Assembly: GCF_022605725.1 (NCBI RefSeq) | Contig: NC_065551.1 | Span: 3,906,001-3,970,000, forward strand | DNA from: Anthonomus grandis grandis | Taxonomy: Eukaryota > Arthropoda > Insecta > Coleoptera > Curculionidae | Direction of reading: 5' to 3' | Length of the DNA: 64,000 nt | Part shown: piece by piece, positions 36,150-47,917 of the stretch | Numbering within the stretch: the first letter of the stretch is position 1 | Layout: each line of letters starts with the position of its first letter | Position numbers and translations under genes: made by a program | The notes under the pieces: generated by a model | Database searches by the model: none | Told to the model about the DNA's origin: nothing | The model's input: only the letters and a program-made list of their open reading frames with translations

Positions 36150-36490
36150 ACTGTCAATGACACATTACTACTGTAACGCATCACTCTCCTGGTGTAATTA
36201 TCCATGCTATCTGTTGACGGTCCGTCACTTCTCTGATTGGCTGATATTGACAGCTCAGGCGACAGGTGGGGTCATAATTAATTTAGTCGGTACTGCGTCC
36301 ATTTTTCGAGGACTTGTTCCCGTGTTGCAGGTAGGAGCGCACGTAAAAGGCCAGGTTTTTATTTCCGAAGTTTATCAAGCACGAAGTGGCCAATATGGTT
36401 TATATTTTATGGTCCTTAATATTGTTCCTTTAGGGAACCGTTTATGTCATAATTCTGGTGCAGGATGCCCAAGATTTTGATGGATAGATA
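36150..36490 (+). promoter_or_regulatory. Possible promoter/5' UTR of the 36.5-38.7 kb gene
   Basis: A less AT-rich stretch with a CCAAT-type element (TGATTGGCTGAT near 36234), upstream of an ATG at 36491 that is followed by a consensus splice donor. An open frame crosses it (36157-36480), but the product has no recognisable domain. Inferred only from position and composition. Confidence 0.3.
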
Positions 36491-38687
36491 ATGAAACTTA
36501 GCAAGGTGAGTGTGTCACATTTTTAACGCCATTCATTTTTTATTGACAGTGTACAATGACAACCGTTGTTTTAGGGTTTTACTTTTCCGTTTTCCTCTTT
36601 ATTTTTATTCAATTGTTGATGGCTGCAGGCTTTTAATTTCCCCAGGAAATTGCTGAAAGCGGTGGAGCTGGAGCCAGAGTTAGAGCTGGTATTAGAGATT
36701 CCCAATATACCTTTTATTTCAATTTAACGTTACAAATATTTTATATTTTAATATAAAATATTTAATACGTCAATTTCTTATCTATAATATTAATTATTTT
36801 TTGTTCAGTATTTTTCAGTACCCTTTTTGGTTGTTAAGTAGATATAACACGGTTAAGGCTGATATGAACTTTCCCCTGCGTAATACAAATATATACTAAA
36901 AACTTGAATAATTGCAATTTATTTTTCAAGTGCTGAAATCTATAGGGTCTACCAATAAGAATGATATAAGTTTAAATTGCTAAAAAATAAAAACGAATTG
37001 GTTAATTTCTATGATTGATGTTTCATGTTGCAGTTTATTATGTAACAATATGTTTTAAACAAAATATCATTAAGATGTCCACCTCGGCTATGGCGGCAGA
37101 CGTTTGGACGATGAATTTTTGATCCAATTTTTAATCATTTTTTCTAACAAGTTGGGCTGAATTTCGCGAATAACCCTAGTTATGGTAACTTTCAACTCAT
37201 TGATGGTTTGAGGATTGTTAGAATACACCTTCGACTTCACATATCCCCAAAGAAAAAAGTCCAGAGGAGTAAGATCACAGGACCTTGGTGGCCAGTTGAT
37301 ATTGCCATGTCGCGAAATTATTCGATCTTCAAAACGCTCTTTTAATAAATTAATTGTGGCTCGGGCGGTGTGTGACGTTGCTCCGTCCTGTTGAAACCAA
37401 TTCTGTTCGAAGTCTCCACCATAAATTGCAGGCCAAAGAAAGTTTGTTATCATGTCGCGGTAGCGCTCTCCGTTGACTGTTACAGTATGCCCCCCTGCAT
37501 CCTCAAAAAAGTATGGACCGATAATGCCAAACACACGATACATACATGCAAACCACACCACACAGTCACTTTTAACGAGTGTAATGCCACCTGTTCTAAT
37601 TTCTGGGGATTGTTCTGACACCAGAAGCGGCAATTTTGCGTATTGACAACGCCATTAAGAAAAAAATGGGCTTCATCTGAAAGGATGATTTGTCTCCCAA
37701 AATCGGCATTTTGTTCCAACTGCAACAGGGCCCAGTCGGTAAACGTTCTTCGCAAACCATGGTCAGCAGGCTTCAATTCTTGAGTTAGAACCATCTTATA
37801 TGAATTTAGGCCTAAGTCTTTCTTCAAAATGCGCCACAGAGACATTGGTGAAATGCCTAATTGCTGAGAACGGCGCAAAATAGACACATTGTTATTCGCG
37901 TCAACACTTTCTCTTGCAGCGGCGATATTTTCAGAGGTCCTTGCACTTTTTTGTCGCGTTGGTGGCTTATTATCCAGAAGAGTGTACTCCCGTTCAAACT
38001 TATTAATTATGCGCCTTATTGCAAGCTCAGAAGGGCGTCCACGATGGCCAAAATCTTCTCTAAGAGCACGATAACAGGCTCTAACCGATTGCGTAATACC
38101 TTTTCACGATAGCTATACGTTGCTCTTGACTTAAACGATTCATGATGAAATGTCAAAGTATACTTAACACAACTCACGCTTGATCCGCGTTTTGACACAT
38201 ACCATTTTGCGTACATGGTTTACTAAACTTCTATCACTTCTACTGGTAGACCCATTACCTAGTAGTGAAATCATAATTTAAATGTTACTTTTGTCAAATT
38301 TATTTTAATCATATCAACATTATTCATATTTTAATTCATAGCAAATTATTAACATTTATCAGATTAGAACATGAGGTGTGTACATATCATTGATGTAAAT
38401 ATAATTTGGTTGTATTGTTAAGATTTTTTTGCCTCTTTAAATTTACCTTACCCAGGGTCATTTAATTGTTAATTGAAACCTTTATACCAAGTCTTTTTCT
38501 TTCAGAGCAGAAAGTAGATCCTTTAAGAGCCAGTTCACTTATGAACCTTCGAACAATCCCAAGCCTTAATTCTGAGCTACCGTCTGCAAACTCTTGGCAA
38601 AATAATAACACTGTAAAGTTAACGCCACACCTTGCCACAAGGTTTCAAAAATTGCGCAATAAACATGATCCTTTTAGAATTGCTTAA
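36491..38687 (+). CDS. Candidate small host gene, three exons, unknown function
   Basis: Exon 1: ATG at 36491 (MKLSK) ending at 36505, followed by GTGAGT, a consensus donor. Exon 2: 36646-36688 after TTTAATTTCCCCAG (EIAESGGAGARVRA), followed by GTATTA, a weak donor. Exon 3: 38506-38687 after TCTTTTTCTTTCAG; its frame has phase 1, as exon 2 requires, and runs to a TAA ending LRNKHDPFRIA. An AATAAA lies 37 bp past the stop. The joined frame is about 79 codons. Exon 3 is Ser/Asn/Leu-rich without a domain I recognise. A whole mariner (36943-38255) occupies intron 2. Exon 3 is the best-supported part, and the gene may have other upstream exons. Confidence 0.42.
36943..38255 (-). mobile_element. 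Mariner element inside the candidate intron
   Basis: Ends GGGTCTACCAATAAGAATGA at 36945 and, inverted, GGGTCTACCAGTAGAAGTGA up to 38253: about 30 bp with few mismatches. TA lies at 36941-36942 and 38256-38257. Length 1313 bp, with one minus-strand transposase pseudogene. Confidence 0.8.
37060..38143 (-). pseudogene. Mariner transposase, a few frameshifts
   Basis: Start MNRLSQEQRIAIVKRYYAIG at 38143, broken by a frameshift near 38090. It resumes as FGHRGRPSELAIRRIINKFE, then VSILRRSQQLGISPMSLWRI. The first Asp is in LSDEAHFFLNG (about 37670). A second frameshift near 37560 is followed by IGPYFFEDAGG, the second Asp in FQQDGATSHTARAT and the third in RSCDLTPLDFFLWG, where Cys replaces the usual Pro before Asp. 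36 residues lie between the last two Asp. A final shift leaves GGHLNDILF near 37070 in another frame. Confidence 0.8.
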
Positions 38688-38723
38688 AAGCTATGGTTCT
38701 TGAGCACACTATAAAAAAAATTT

Positions 38724-38729
38724 AATAAA
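38724..38729 (+). terminator. Polyadenylation signal AATAAA
   Basis: AATAAA 37 bp after the stop codon of the 38506-38687 exon. The spacing fits a genuine 3' end, although AATAAA is common in sequence this AT-rich. Confidence 0.35.
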
Positions 38730-40605
38730 ATATCATAATGCAACAAAAGGCCTCTACCAAACAATCACCAACCTTTGGAAACCTCTCGGGAGTCAGAATA
38801 CGTACTGAAAACGTACTGAATAAATTGCATTTGCCTTATAATTTCTGGATGATTTTCTACTGAGAACTTCATGCTTAGATCCAGGTATTGATCCATCTTA
38901 TCATATAAATACGAGTATGGTGAGATTGATCAATGCCTGGTATAGAGTATTGTGATTTGGCCGGCAGAAATTGAGAACTGTTTTGTGTAATAATAATTTT
39001 ACGGTTTCCACAAGGGTATCTGTATCTATAACAGACATTCTCTGCATGTAGATTTTCTACGATTTCAATTAAGTGTTAGTATTTCCGTAATTATTTTAAT
39101 GTTTTTCTTAATAGTTAAAGCGCGTATTTGAAGTTAAATATTTAATTTTTTTGAAAGCGTACGTACATGCACTCTTTAACAAAAGCTCTTAAATAAATGA
39201 AGTGTAAAGAAAAATCTTGACCATGGTATCTAACAATGTCACCAACCCAGTGACATAATGTTGTAACGTAAATACCTTTATCTCACTCCCATGCCGCAAC
39301 GGAACAACTGCACAAGACTCGGCTTGCTTTTTTTTATTTATAGTAGGCGGTACACGCCTAGAATTGTAATGACCAGTAAATGGCTCCAAATACTTTTTTT
39401 GGAAGTCGCTATTACGATTTACGGTCCACCAGGAAGTAAAAGTAATTTTAATAATGAACTCGGTCTCATCAATGAAAAAAGCGATATCTGGTTTGTGAAT
39501 GATTGCATCACGTATGAGCGTTGACCCACATATCAATTACTAACCTATTGAGTAATGAGACAAGGTAAAAAAATCGTTTAAAAAAATTTCTATTATTATG
39601 AGTAAGTTTGTCCTTGAGTATATGTACTGAATGACAGAGTATTTTAAATATGAAATGACAAATACCTGGAGGTGTTCAGCAATAAACCTTTTTTTTGTTT
39701 ACCTTAGTGTTGTGCGGTTCATCACGAACGGTTTTCTTTAAAAATGCTGCTTCTTATTATTTAAAATAACATTAAATAAGAGGACGTTAAAGTCGATAAA
39801 ATGTTTAAACAGTTATAAGCTATTCGTTTCAGTATCAGCTATCAGTTTTAGAGGAGACTTCTAATAAACCAAGTACAGTGTAATAGAAAGAGAAGGCAAG
39901 GTGAGTGTTTTCGAAGAGAAGCATGATTCTTTAGCTCTTTGGCTTTGCCAATAAACCTAATTGTTTTTTTTATAAGATAAAACTAAACAAATAGGCTGGA
40001 CATCGAACTCAAAAACACAAAGCATACCGAATCCGTGATTTAAACAGAGCATATCTCTTTGTAACGTGCTGAGGGTGGTGCGAACACCATTGCATTTAGG
40101 CCTTAGTAGGTCCATTGTGCGCTTTTGTTAAAAGAAGATAGAAGCCAATCTCACAACGATCTCTCCAAGGAATGCATGGGATTCATTGAAGTTTCTGCCG
40201 CGTAATGACGTGCAAGCAGAACAGTGTGCTCCATAACTTCGACTTCGTGGTTGTATGCCTTGCATGCAAAAACATTTTAAGGTTTTTTTTCTCAATTCTC
40301 CCTGTAATTTATAAACCAACATCGTCAAGATATAGATAAGGGATATACAAGGATATAGAAAGGGAATCAAAACTGGCATTTTTTTTTCTAAATTAACTCC
40401 CCTAGTAACTTCTTCCTCCTATCTATTAGACATATTTAGTTTAAAAAAGGAGACAATGTATGTAGGTATTTCAATAAAGGAAAATATGGAAATAATAAAA
40501 AACATAGTTAATATCATCATTATTACATTATATCAAGTCTAGAATATAAAAAGAACCGTAAATAATGAAAAACAGTAACATTTTTAAAGATCCTTTGTAT
40601 TTCTA
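38730..40605. other. Mostly unassigned; one possible transposase-like frame
   Basis: A minus-strand frame at 39536-39189 reads AFFIDETEF, then TVNRNSDFQKKYLEPF. It faintly resembles the first-Asp region of an IS630-type transposase (FxDExxF...VNR), but the following part does not. An imperfect 13-bp hairpin (CCAGGTATTGATC and partner) lies at 38881-38940. Nothing else is supported. Confidence 0.3.
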
Positions 40606-41254
40606 CAGGGTGTCCCAAAAGTCAACGATAAGCCAAAAAAGGGCAATAGACCAGGTGCTCAGGGATTCAAAAAAAATACAAAAAAAAATCTATCTTGGGT
40701 ACTTTTAAAACTATAGGCATTTATAGAAAAACTGAAAAAAAATTGACACCCCCTGTTGATCTTTTTAGTAATGTGGCTACAAATTTTTGAATTTCTTCAC
40801 AATTTTTATTTTGTAATATAATGTAAGTATAATGTAACCCTGAATAACCCACGATAAATTACAAAACTAAATTCAAACAAAACTGTTCACATTTTTACGA
40901 AATTATCAGATTTTTGCGTAACTTGTGTTGAAAATTGTGTCTTTTGATCATTATTTCCCAAATTTAACTAACTGTTCTGGAAAAGAAAATTACTTCACTG
41001 TTTGGCAAGTGATTTTACAGGTTGGCGTAATTAATCTAGATTTCAAAATGGTAAGATACTTGCTAGATTATTGCTTCAATAGGTGTATATTTTTATATTT
41101 TTTTTAGTACATAGTCAAATGTATGCCGCTGCTCTAAGTTAATTTTATAATTAAAATAAATAATGGAACAAAATCAAAGTAAATGAAATAAAACTTTATT
41201 ACAGTCACAACAAATGCTCATATTATCTGCCTTCATTCCTAATATATATTCTAC

Positions 41255-42263
41255 ACCTTTTTAGAAAATATCGCATTATTCATTAGGCGAATCGTCCATT
41301 GTTGATCTGTTCAGCGCTTGCCTGGATTTTTCGGGCAGTTCAGCTACGTCTTCTATAGGATTGTTGTAGATGTGTTGTCTTTTATTGCTCCCCAATCAAA
41401 AAAAACCAAAGAATTTAAATCGGGTGAACGTGGCGGCCACGCGATTGTTCCACCCCGCCCTATCCACCTGTTCGGATATTCTCTGTCCAGAAATTCCCTT
41501 ACTACACGAGCATAGTGGGCCGGGCAGCCGTCTTGTTGAAACCACATGTTTCGGTAAATATTAAGTGGCACATCTTCTAGTAAGTTTGGTAAATGATTTT
41601 CCAAGAAATCTAGGTAAACTTCGGCGTTCAAATTTTCCGGCAACTCGAATGGTCCAATAAATCTACCATTAAGTATTCCTGTCCACATGTTTACTGGTAT
41701 TGTGACCGGTCCTCTCGCTGTAAATGTGGATTTTCCACATGCCACTCATGTAAGTTGTGGAGATTTATGTATCCATCCTTCTTAAAAGTCAATTCATCGG
41801 ACCATAAAATTATTTCCAAGAATCGTGGATCTTCTCTATGTCTTTGCAACATTATTTGACAAAATTCAAGTCTTGCCGGTTAGTCTCGAGGTAATAAACT
41901 TTGTACTCGTTGTACGTGGTACGGATGTAACTGGTTTTTTTTCAATATTCGATGTGCCGAACTTTTAAACACGCCTCTCCTTATTTCTATTCCACGTACT
42001 GAGATAGTCGGATTACGTGCAACTTCGTGTAAGACTGCGACTTCGTAGGGCAAGCGCGGTCTTCCTGCAGCACCCATTTGATTTGGGAATCGGCCCTCTA
42101 GAAGTAATCGATGCACATTTAGAAATACTCTGTAATCTGGATAACGCTCTTCATTTGGGTACCTTTGACGATACAGTCTAGAGGCAGTATTAGCATTGCA
42201 TCGACATTCTCCATAGATAAGATGCATGTTAGCATATTCCCGAGCAGTATAACGATCTGGCAT
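41255..42263 (-). pseudogene. DUF4817-type transposase, decayed
   Basis: Start MPDRYTAREYANMHLIYGEC at 42263, a DUF4817-type helical N-terminus, then SVRGIEIRRGVFKSSAHRIL and YHVQRVQSLLPRD to a stop at 41880. The first-Asp region (WSDELTF) lies in another frame near 41800. The frame from 41745 carries IGPFELPENLNAEVYLDF, the second Asp in FQQDGCPAHYARV and the third in PRSPDLNSLVFFDWG, 36 residues apart. A C-terminal piece (NNPIEDVAELPEKSRQ) follows in another frame near 41340. Confidence 0.78.
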
Positions 42264-42488
42264 GGTTTCGTTTACTAATTACACAAGTATCGATAGTCCA
42301 GAAAAGAGCCAAAATCCAAATCAAGTCCATTAAGCCAAGTCAAATTAACAAAAAAATCCGAAAAAACCAAAATAAACAAAACACGACATCAACACGAATA
42401 CAGTAAGATGCGTAGTAAACGGATGATAGCAAAGTACTGGGATGCGTTTGGACCTGATGTGCAGCGTGAAAAATATTTTTAGCAGAGC

Positions 42489-42507
42489 GGGGGAGGGGGG
42501 GGGGGGG
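42489..42507 (+). repeat. Poly-G tract
   Basis: Five G, one A, then thirteen G, inside the 40606-43475 element. Very unusual in AT-rich surroundings; prone to length error and able in principle to form a quadruplex. Confidence 0.8.
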
Positions 42508-43589
42508 ATATGTTTTTATTGGCATAATGTCGTTCCAACAAGAATCGTTATCTGATTGGTCAGGAGAAATGTCAAAGATGTTTTTAGCTTTGGCTTTGCC
42601 GCCGCTGAACGCAGCCTCGCCGTAGCAAAGGTCTTAATTAATTACCTAAGATGCGCCACTACCTGTCTTACTTACACTGTAAATTATTCTGTATTTCTGA
42701 ACAGGGAATACCCGTACAGGTAGATAGGGCGGGTTAGAAGAATACCCTAGGGCCATGGTCACCCAATTTAAATAAATTCTTTAAATTTGCCTACTTTACG
42801 GGAACAATAATTAACAAAAAGTGAGAAATTAAAATTAAGAAAAAGTGTGCACTAATCCAATTTAAAACGTCGTATCAGAAATGGAGGCAGACAATTTGAA
42901 CATTTGTTGCGACTTAAATAATTTTTTATTTCATTTATTTTGACTGTAAAATTAACTAAGCTTAGAGTAGCGGCGTACATTTGACAATTTCCTAAAAAAA
43001 AAAACAAACCTATTGAAGCAATAATCTAGCAAGTATTTTACCATTTTGAAATCTAGATTAGATACGCCAACTTTTGAAATCAGTTGCCAAGCAGTCAACT
43101 AATTTTCTTGTCCAGGACAGTTAGTTAAATTTGGGAAATGATGGTCAAAAGACACAATTTTCAACACTTTGCTGCAGTTGCGCAAAAATCTGATAATTTC
43201 TTAAAAATGTGAACAGTTGTGTTTGAATTTAGTTTTGTAATTTATCGAGAGGTTATTTAGGGTTACATTAAAAAAAAAATTGTTACGAAATTCGAAAATT
43301 TGTAGCCACAGTACTAAAAAGGTCAACAGGGGGGTGTGAATTTTTTTCGGTTTTTCTATGAATGCCTATAATTTTAAAAGTACCCAAGATAGATTTTTTT
43401 TAGTATTTTTTTAAATCCCTGAGCACCTGGTCTATTGCTCTTTATCGGCTTATCGTTGACTTTTGGGACACAATGACATATTTATATTATGTGTGATGTG
43501 TAATGATGATGTGTACTGTAATAGTGTTCGTGTGATTGATTTTAGAATCCCAATGATGGTTTAAAAACAATTTCAATGAAAAAAATTAA

Positions 43590-43745
43590 TTTAGTTCGTG
43601 ACAGGTCACACCGTGACATCAAACGTCAGCTTCATTACCGTTATTTCATATATTTTTTGTTGGTAACACTGAAAATGTTCAGAGTGACCAACATGAAAAA
43701 GACACAACCACTATAAAAATGGCGGCCACCAGCCAGCGGTCATTT
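43590..43745 (+). repeat. MITE family 'A', solo arm fragment
   Basis: AGTTCGTGACAGGTCACA, then CAACACTGAAAATGTTCAGA-type sequence (TTGGTAACACTGAAAATG) and ATAAAAATGGCGGCCACC match the right arm of 34556-34756 in the same order. It ends near 43745 after GGTCATTTTTG. Confidence 0.65.
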
Positions 43746-43899
43746 TTGAACCGTTCTTACCGCTATTACTCCTATTGCGCAAGCCATTACTAATGAGTTT
43801 GTTTGTATTGGTAATCCCAACTACCTCCAAAATAAAAATTCAGATGATTTGTGATTCAAGAAGAATCTTCCTCGCAAAGAGACCCAGGTGGGTCCAGAT

Positions 43900-44200
43900 A
43901 CCATATAAATATGGAGTCGAAATTCTAGGATCCCAATTTTGGAATGAAGAAACAATCTTATTATTTAATATATGGCAGAGGACCCTAGGTATGTGATACG
44001 ACAGAAGGGCAACCTGCAACTACCAATGTATATGTGTATTCAATGTTCTAAGGCAACTACCCATTCCAACGTTCGCTCTTATTCAGAAATGAATTTTTTA
44101 TGAAGGTATAAAGGTATTCAATCACCTGCCATGCAACATTAGAGACATTGCAACACTCAAATGCTTTGGACAACCTTAAAGAGTTTTATGCTCTATGTTT
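43900..44200 (+). pseudogene. LINE ORF2 C-terminal relic
   Basis: The frame around 44090-44190 reads IFYEGIKVFNHLPCNIRDIA followed by TLKCF, the conserved end of ORF2 in several LINE clades (-Y-GIKLFN-LP--IR-). The part upstream is unclear. A 3' UTR-like T-rich stretch follows. Confidence 0.5.
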
Positions 44201-44895
44201 TGTGGAGTCTACAGTGTATGTTTTTGTATGCTTATATAGATTTGATTTCGATTTTCTCTCTTTTTTCCTGTTGGAGTCATACTGATCCTGTGTTGCACAC
44301 TCTTTGCAGTATATGAATTGTTCTTCAAGAAAATATCAGTTTGCATGTCTACGCATGTATTTCAACCCTGCTTTTGGTGCAAGCTTTCACAATGGTGTGG
44401 TGTCATTTCTTTACGAATTCTGTCGTGAGAGGTGGTCTGGACAGCGCAATAACTGCTTGTCTGTAATCTGTGGGCATAAGCATCGTTGAGTCAGTTACTG
44501 TTTGAAGAACACGTAGTATAGTGCCTAATATAGTAAACTATAAATACAGTAGACTATATATGTATGCCATTTTTGAACATGATCTGTTTTACTTTTTCTT
44601 TTTACTTTACTAGTAATTCTGTGCACTGTTGATATAAAATGTGTATTATAATATAAATGCTTTCTGTATTCTGTTAGTAATATGAGAGTTCCATAGTATA
44701 ACAACCTAATTTATTTGCCTATGCTATTGTGTAGTGGCTATCATTCAATCTCAACTCAAGCGAGACTATCCAGAACCATGTTCCACAATAAAAGTGACAA
44801 CAGGTGTTATCACGTGGACCTGCGCAGAGTCCCTACTGCATATATATAATTCTTTAAGATATGAAAAATTTACCCAGTCAATCTTCCTATGTTGT
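44201..44895. other. Unassigned stretch
   Basis: T-rich at first, probably the 3' end of the LINE relic. Frames of about 60 codons show no domain. Confidence 0.35.
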
Positions 44896-44898
44896 ATA

Positions 44899-45201
44899 TT
44901 AAGCGAGTATACGTGTGCTGGTTAAGACTTTATCGCTTTTATCTTTCGTAGCAAAGCAAAAGGATGATAGGCTTATAAGGCGATAGGATTTGAGAGTGGT
45001 ATAGTCTAACTTACCTGGTTTTGGAAGAAACACAACTATGACTTCTCTCCATGTCTTGGGGATGTATCTTAGTGCTAAAGACGCTTTAAACATCCTCACC
45101 AAGTACGGCAATGTAATAGTTAGCAAATAGTTCCAGGCGCCAATGAAGTAGTGTTGGATAGATGCCCTTAGATCTCGAGGATTAAAGAGGGGAGAATTCA
45201 A
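44899..45201 (-). pseudogene. LINE RT N-terminal relic (R1/RTE-like)
   Basis: A minus-strand frame reads FKASLALRYIPKTWREVIVV followed by FLPKPGK, then TTLKSYRLISLSSF, the N-terminal RT block -P--W----VV-I-KPGK-----SYRPISL- with Leu for Pro. Truncated right after it. Clade inferred from the KPGK motif. Confidence 0.65.
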
Positions 45202-45559
45202 AGAATGCCCACATACTTAGTCTGATCGGCAGAATCCACGTTAGTAATACATTTTTTTAACACGTTGTTCAGTCGTATTGCTCCATGATTGCTTTTGGTA
45301 ATGTGTGGGGTTAAAAATTTCATGTTGTCGTCGGCAACTCTAGTGACCTTTCAAAATAATTCCAGATTCTTATTTATAATATTAAACTAGAAACTTCACA
45401 TTATTTATAGCTAATATTGTGTTCATTCATTATTTTATCGGATGCTTCCTTAACAGTTTTGTCTGGTATTACAGTGCTTTTTAGATTTATCGCTGGTAAG
45501 ATTGTATGGCTGGCAATTAGTATTTTTTAATTTAAGCACGTTGTTTCCAATGTAGACAA

Positions 45560-45837
45560 ATAGTACAACGTCAGTACCTTTAAATCCTTAAATAAACGCC
45601 TACAGGTACTACTCGCTGCAGCAACCCCATATAGCGATTCCATAGCGCAAGCGGCTTTCACTCAGAGAATAATAAACTGATTCAGCAGCTGCAGATCCAA
45701 TTTTATCTGCGACAATCCTAGCACAACACCCCCTAGCCAATTTCTGTCTTAAGGTCGAAATGTGGTCATGAAAATCATCAATGAAAATTCCAAGAAATTT
45801 CTTAGAGTTGTTTATTTCCTATTCTTTATTCAGTATG
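45560..45837 (-). pseudogene. LINE RT thumb region (3' half of split LINE)
   Basis: KKFLGIFIDDFHDHISTLRQ, then LARGCCARIVADKIG and YYSLSESRLRYGIAIWG, the conserved segment following RT motif E. A stop sits before the block. Continuous with 48336-48470 across the mariner-like insertion. Confidence 0.65.
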
Positions 45838-45839
45838 TA

Positions 45840-46256
45840 CAGGGTGATTCATTAATATTGCACGAAAATGAAATGCCGGTTTTTTTGGGTTAAATTATGA
45901 CGAAAAGTTCCTATAAACATATGTCCGAAAGTGCTTCGTTTCCGAGATACAGGGTGTTCAAATTTTCTTAAAAAATCGATTTTTTATTAATATCTAAGAA
46001 ATGCCTTTGCTGTTTGCAATGTCATTCACACCATTTCTGGATATCTTAATGATGTATCTTTTTGACATATGACAGTTGATTTGTTATTCCAGGGACGTGC
46101 CCACGGGGTAAGCGGGTTAGGTTTTTTGTACAAAAAATAGCACCTAGTAGATTTTTTGAACCTCCTGTACATTTTTTGGATGACGCAACTAAAGATGGAA
46201 TTGTTTCAACTCTTGGGTGTTTTTCGTATCTCCCTCCGTTTTCGATAAAAAAATTA
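45840..46256 (+). repeat. Left 417-bp terminal inverted repeat
   Basis: Mirrors 47918-48334. Carries a second ATACAGGGTGTTC 110 bp from the tip, with the symmetric copy in the other arm. Confidence 0.88.
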
Positions 46257-46486
46257 GTTTAATGCAAACGTTTGAAAAAACTTGAATAAACATAATAAAA
46301 TGCCTACTTATCGATTTACAGGGTGAAGAATAGTAAATACGGTAATTTGGAATTTTGACATGATATTAACTGTACTACCTGTTGAAAAATAGTTTTAATT
46401 AAACTTAGGTACATTAATTAAATTCTTAAAATAAACATTAGTAAATTGATGAAGGTAATGAAAAGCTATGGACTAAGAAACGTACG

Positions 46487-47569
46487 CTATAAGAGTTGTT
46501 CAAAATGAGTTCCTCCAACTGCAATGCATGCGTCTGTCCTGCGACGCATTGACTGGCGAACACGTTCAAAGATCCCTGGCGTGTTTCGAATAATATCGCA
46601 ATTTGCAATAATACGATTTCTTAATTCTTCAACATTTTCGATGGGGGTGGTATAAACTAATTGCTTGAGGTGGCCCCAGAGGAAAAAGTCTATTGGATTT
46701 AGATCGGGAGATCGCGCAGGCCAGGGTTGTATACCTCCACGACCTATCCAACGATTGGGATATACTCTATCTAAATACTGTCGAGCAATTAAGCTGAAAT
46801 GCGCCGGAGCGCCATCATGCATGAAAAACATTTGGTACCTTAAGTCAAGCGGGACGTTTTCTAATAGTGTTGGCAACTCCTCTTGAAGAAAACGCCGATA
46901 CACTTCTCCACTTAACCTTTGTTGCAAAAAGAAAGGACCAATTAAGTGGTCTTCAATGATTCCAACCCAAACATTCAGTGAAAATTGGTGTTGATGGCGA
47001 CTTTCACTTATTCCATGTGGATTTTCATCTGCCCAAATGTGATTATTATGGAAATTCATTATCGAATTCCTGGAGAAATTAGCTTCGTCCGTGAAAAGTA
47101 TTTTTGATAAAAAAGGAGGATTTTCTACAATGTTTTGTTGTAACCATCGACAGAAAGCCACTCTATGAGGATAGTCGTCTGGCAAAAGTGCTTGTACCCG
47201 CTGGATGTGATACGGGTACAAAAGCTGATTTTTCAGTATTCTAAACACTGTTGGCTGACTAATGTTTAAAGTGGCAGCAATCTGTCTTGTACTCGTTGAA
47301 GGATTATCCTCGATTTCGTGGAGCACTGCTTCTTCAGCTTCTGCGGTTGCAACTGTGCGGGGTCGTCCATTGTCGACTGTAAGTTTTTTAAAACTTCCAC
47401 TTTCTCTGAGACGTTGATGGAGGCGAGTAAACATTTGACTATGAGGAAGTACTCGGTTAGGGTATTTGTCCGCGTAAATACGCCTCGCTGCTTGTGAATT
47501 ACCATTAGCAAGACCATACACAAAGTGCATATCGCACATTTCACTATAAGTGTACTCCATTTTAGACAA
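46487..47569 (-). CDS. Intact Tc1/mariner-superfamily transposase (DUF4817 N-terminus)
   Basis: 360 codons from the ATG at 47569 (MSKMEYTYSEMCDMHFVYGL); a second in-frame ATG three codons on is an alternative start. Residues about 5-60 are the DUF4817-type N-terminal region. About 68-130 is helix-turn-helix DNA binding (STRQIAATLNISQPTVFRIL). The catalytic part has D161 (LFTDEANFSRNS), D252 (FMHDGAPAHF) and D289 (WPARSPDLNPIDFFLWG), with 36 residues between the last two. Typical full length for the family, with the C-terminal GGTHFEQLL present. It would act in the nucleus to bind its own 417-bp repeats and cut and paste the element at TA. No stop or frameshift. Confidence 0.88.
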   Translation of the reverse strand: MSKMEYTYSEMCDMHFVYGLANGNSQAARRIYADKYPNRVLPHSQMFTRLHQRLRESGSFKKLTVDNGRPRTVATAEAEEAVLHEIEDNPSTSTRQIAATLNISQPTVFRILKNQLLYPYHIQRVQALLPDDYPHRVAFCRWLQQNIVENPPFLSKILFTDEANFSRNSIMNFHNNHIWADENPHGISESRHQHQFSLNVWVGIIEDHLIGPFFLQQRLSGEVYRRFLQEELPTLLENVPLDLRYQMFFMHDGAPAHFSLIARQYLDRVYPNRWIGRGGIQPWPARSPDLNPIDFFLWGHLKQLVYTTPIENVEELRNRIIANCDIIRNTPGIFERVRQSMRRRTDACIAVGGTHFEQLL

Positions 47570-47917
47570 AAATGAGGAAATTGTCTACTTGACAGGAAAA
47601 AAACAACACCTTATCACTGAGCCACACCTAGTAATGTTAAATGAACTGGTATTTTATTTATTGCATTTTCAAAGCAACGAAAAGAATGCGACAAAAACTA
47701 AAACGATAATAGTATTTACTAAATTTTGTTTAATACATATTTACAATTTCAACATTCCGCAGTATTTTTTAGATCAGCAGTTGTTAATGCTGTACTTGAT
47801 ATTCGACACTATGAATAGGTAAGTATTACATTTTAGGAAGAAAATTATTTCTTTGCTTTCGCGTGATTTAAAAGCATTTACTTGTATTTTTACAGAGGGA
47901 TGCAAAAAAGCAATTCT

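Larger units (their letters stand above)
40606..43475 (-). mobile_element. DUF4817-type mariner-like element with about 560-bp TIRs
   Basis: Left end CAGGGTGTCCCAAAAGTCAA at 40606 after TA. The right end is the same inverted but mutated at its tip (GGGACACAATG). The arms run about 40606-41165 and 42918-43475, alignable throughout with scattered changes. The centre holds a decayed transposase. Older than the 45840-48334 element, judging by arm divergence. Confidence 0.8.

Noticed and set aside
38466..38505. Plus-strand ATG at 38466 as start of the 38466-38687 frame
   Set aside because: The codons before 38506 are a pyrimidine tract and splice acceptor, so the frame is better read as a terminal exon.
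39189..39536. Possible transposase fragment FFIDETEF
   Set aside because: Only a few residues resemble the first-Asp region; no second motif or terminal repeats, so reported only as part of an unassigned stretch.
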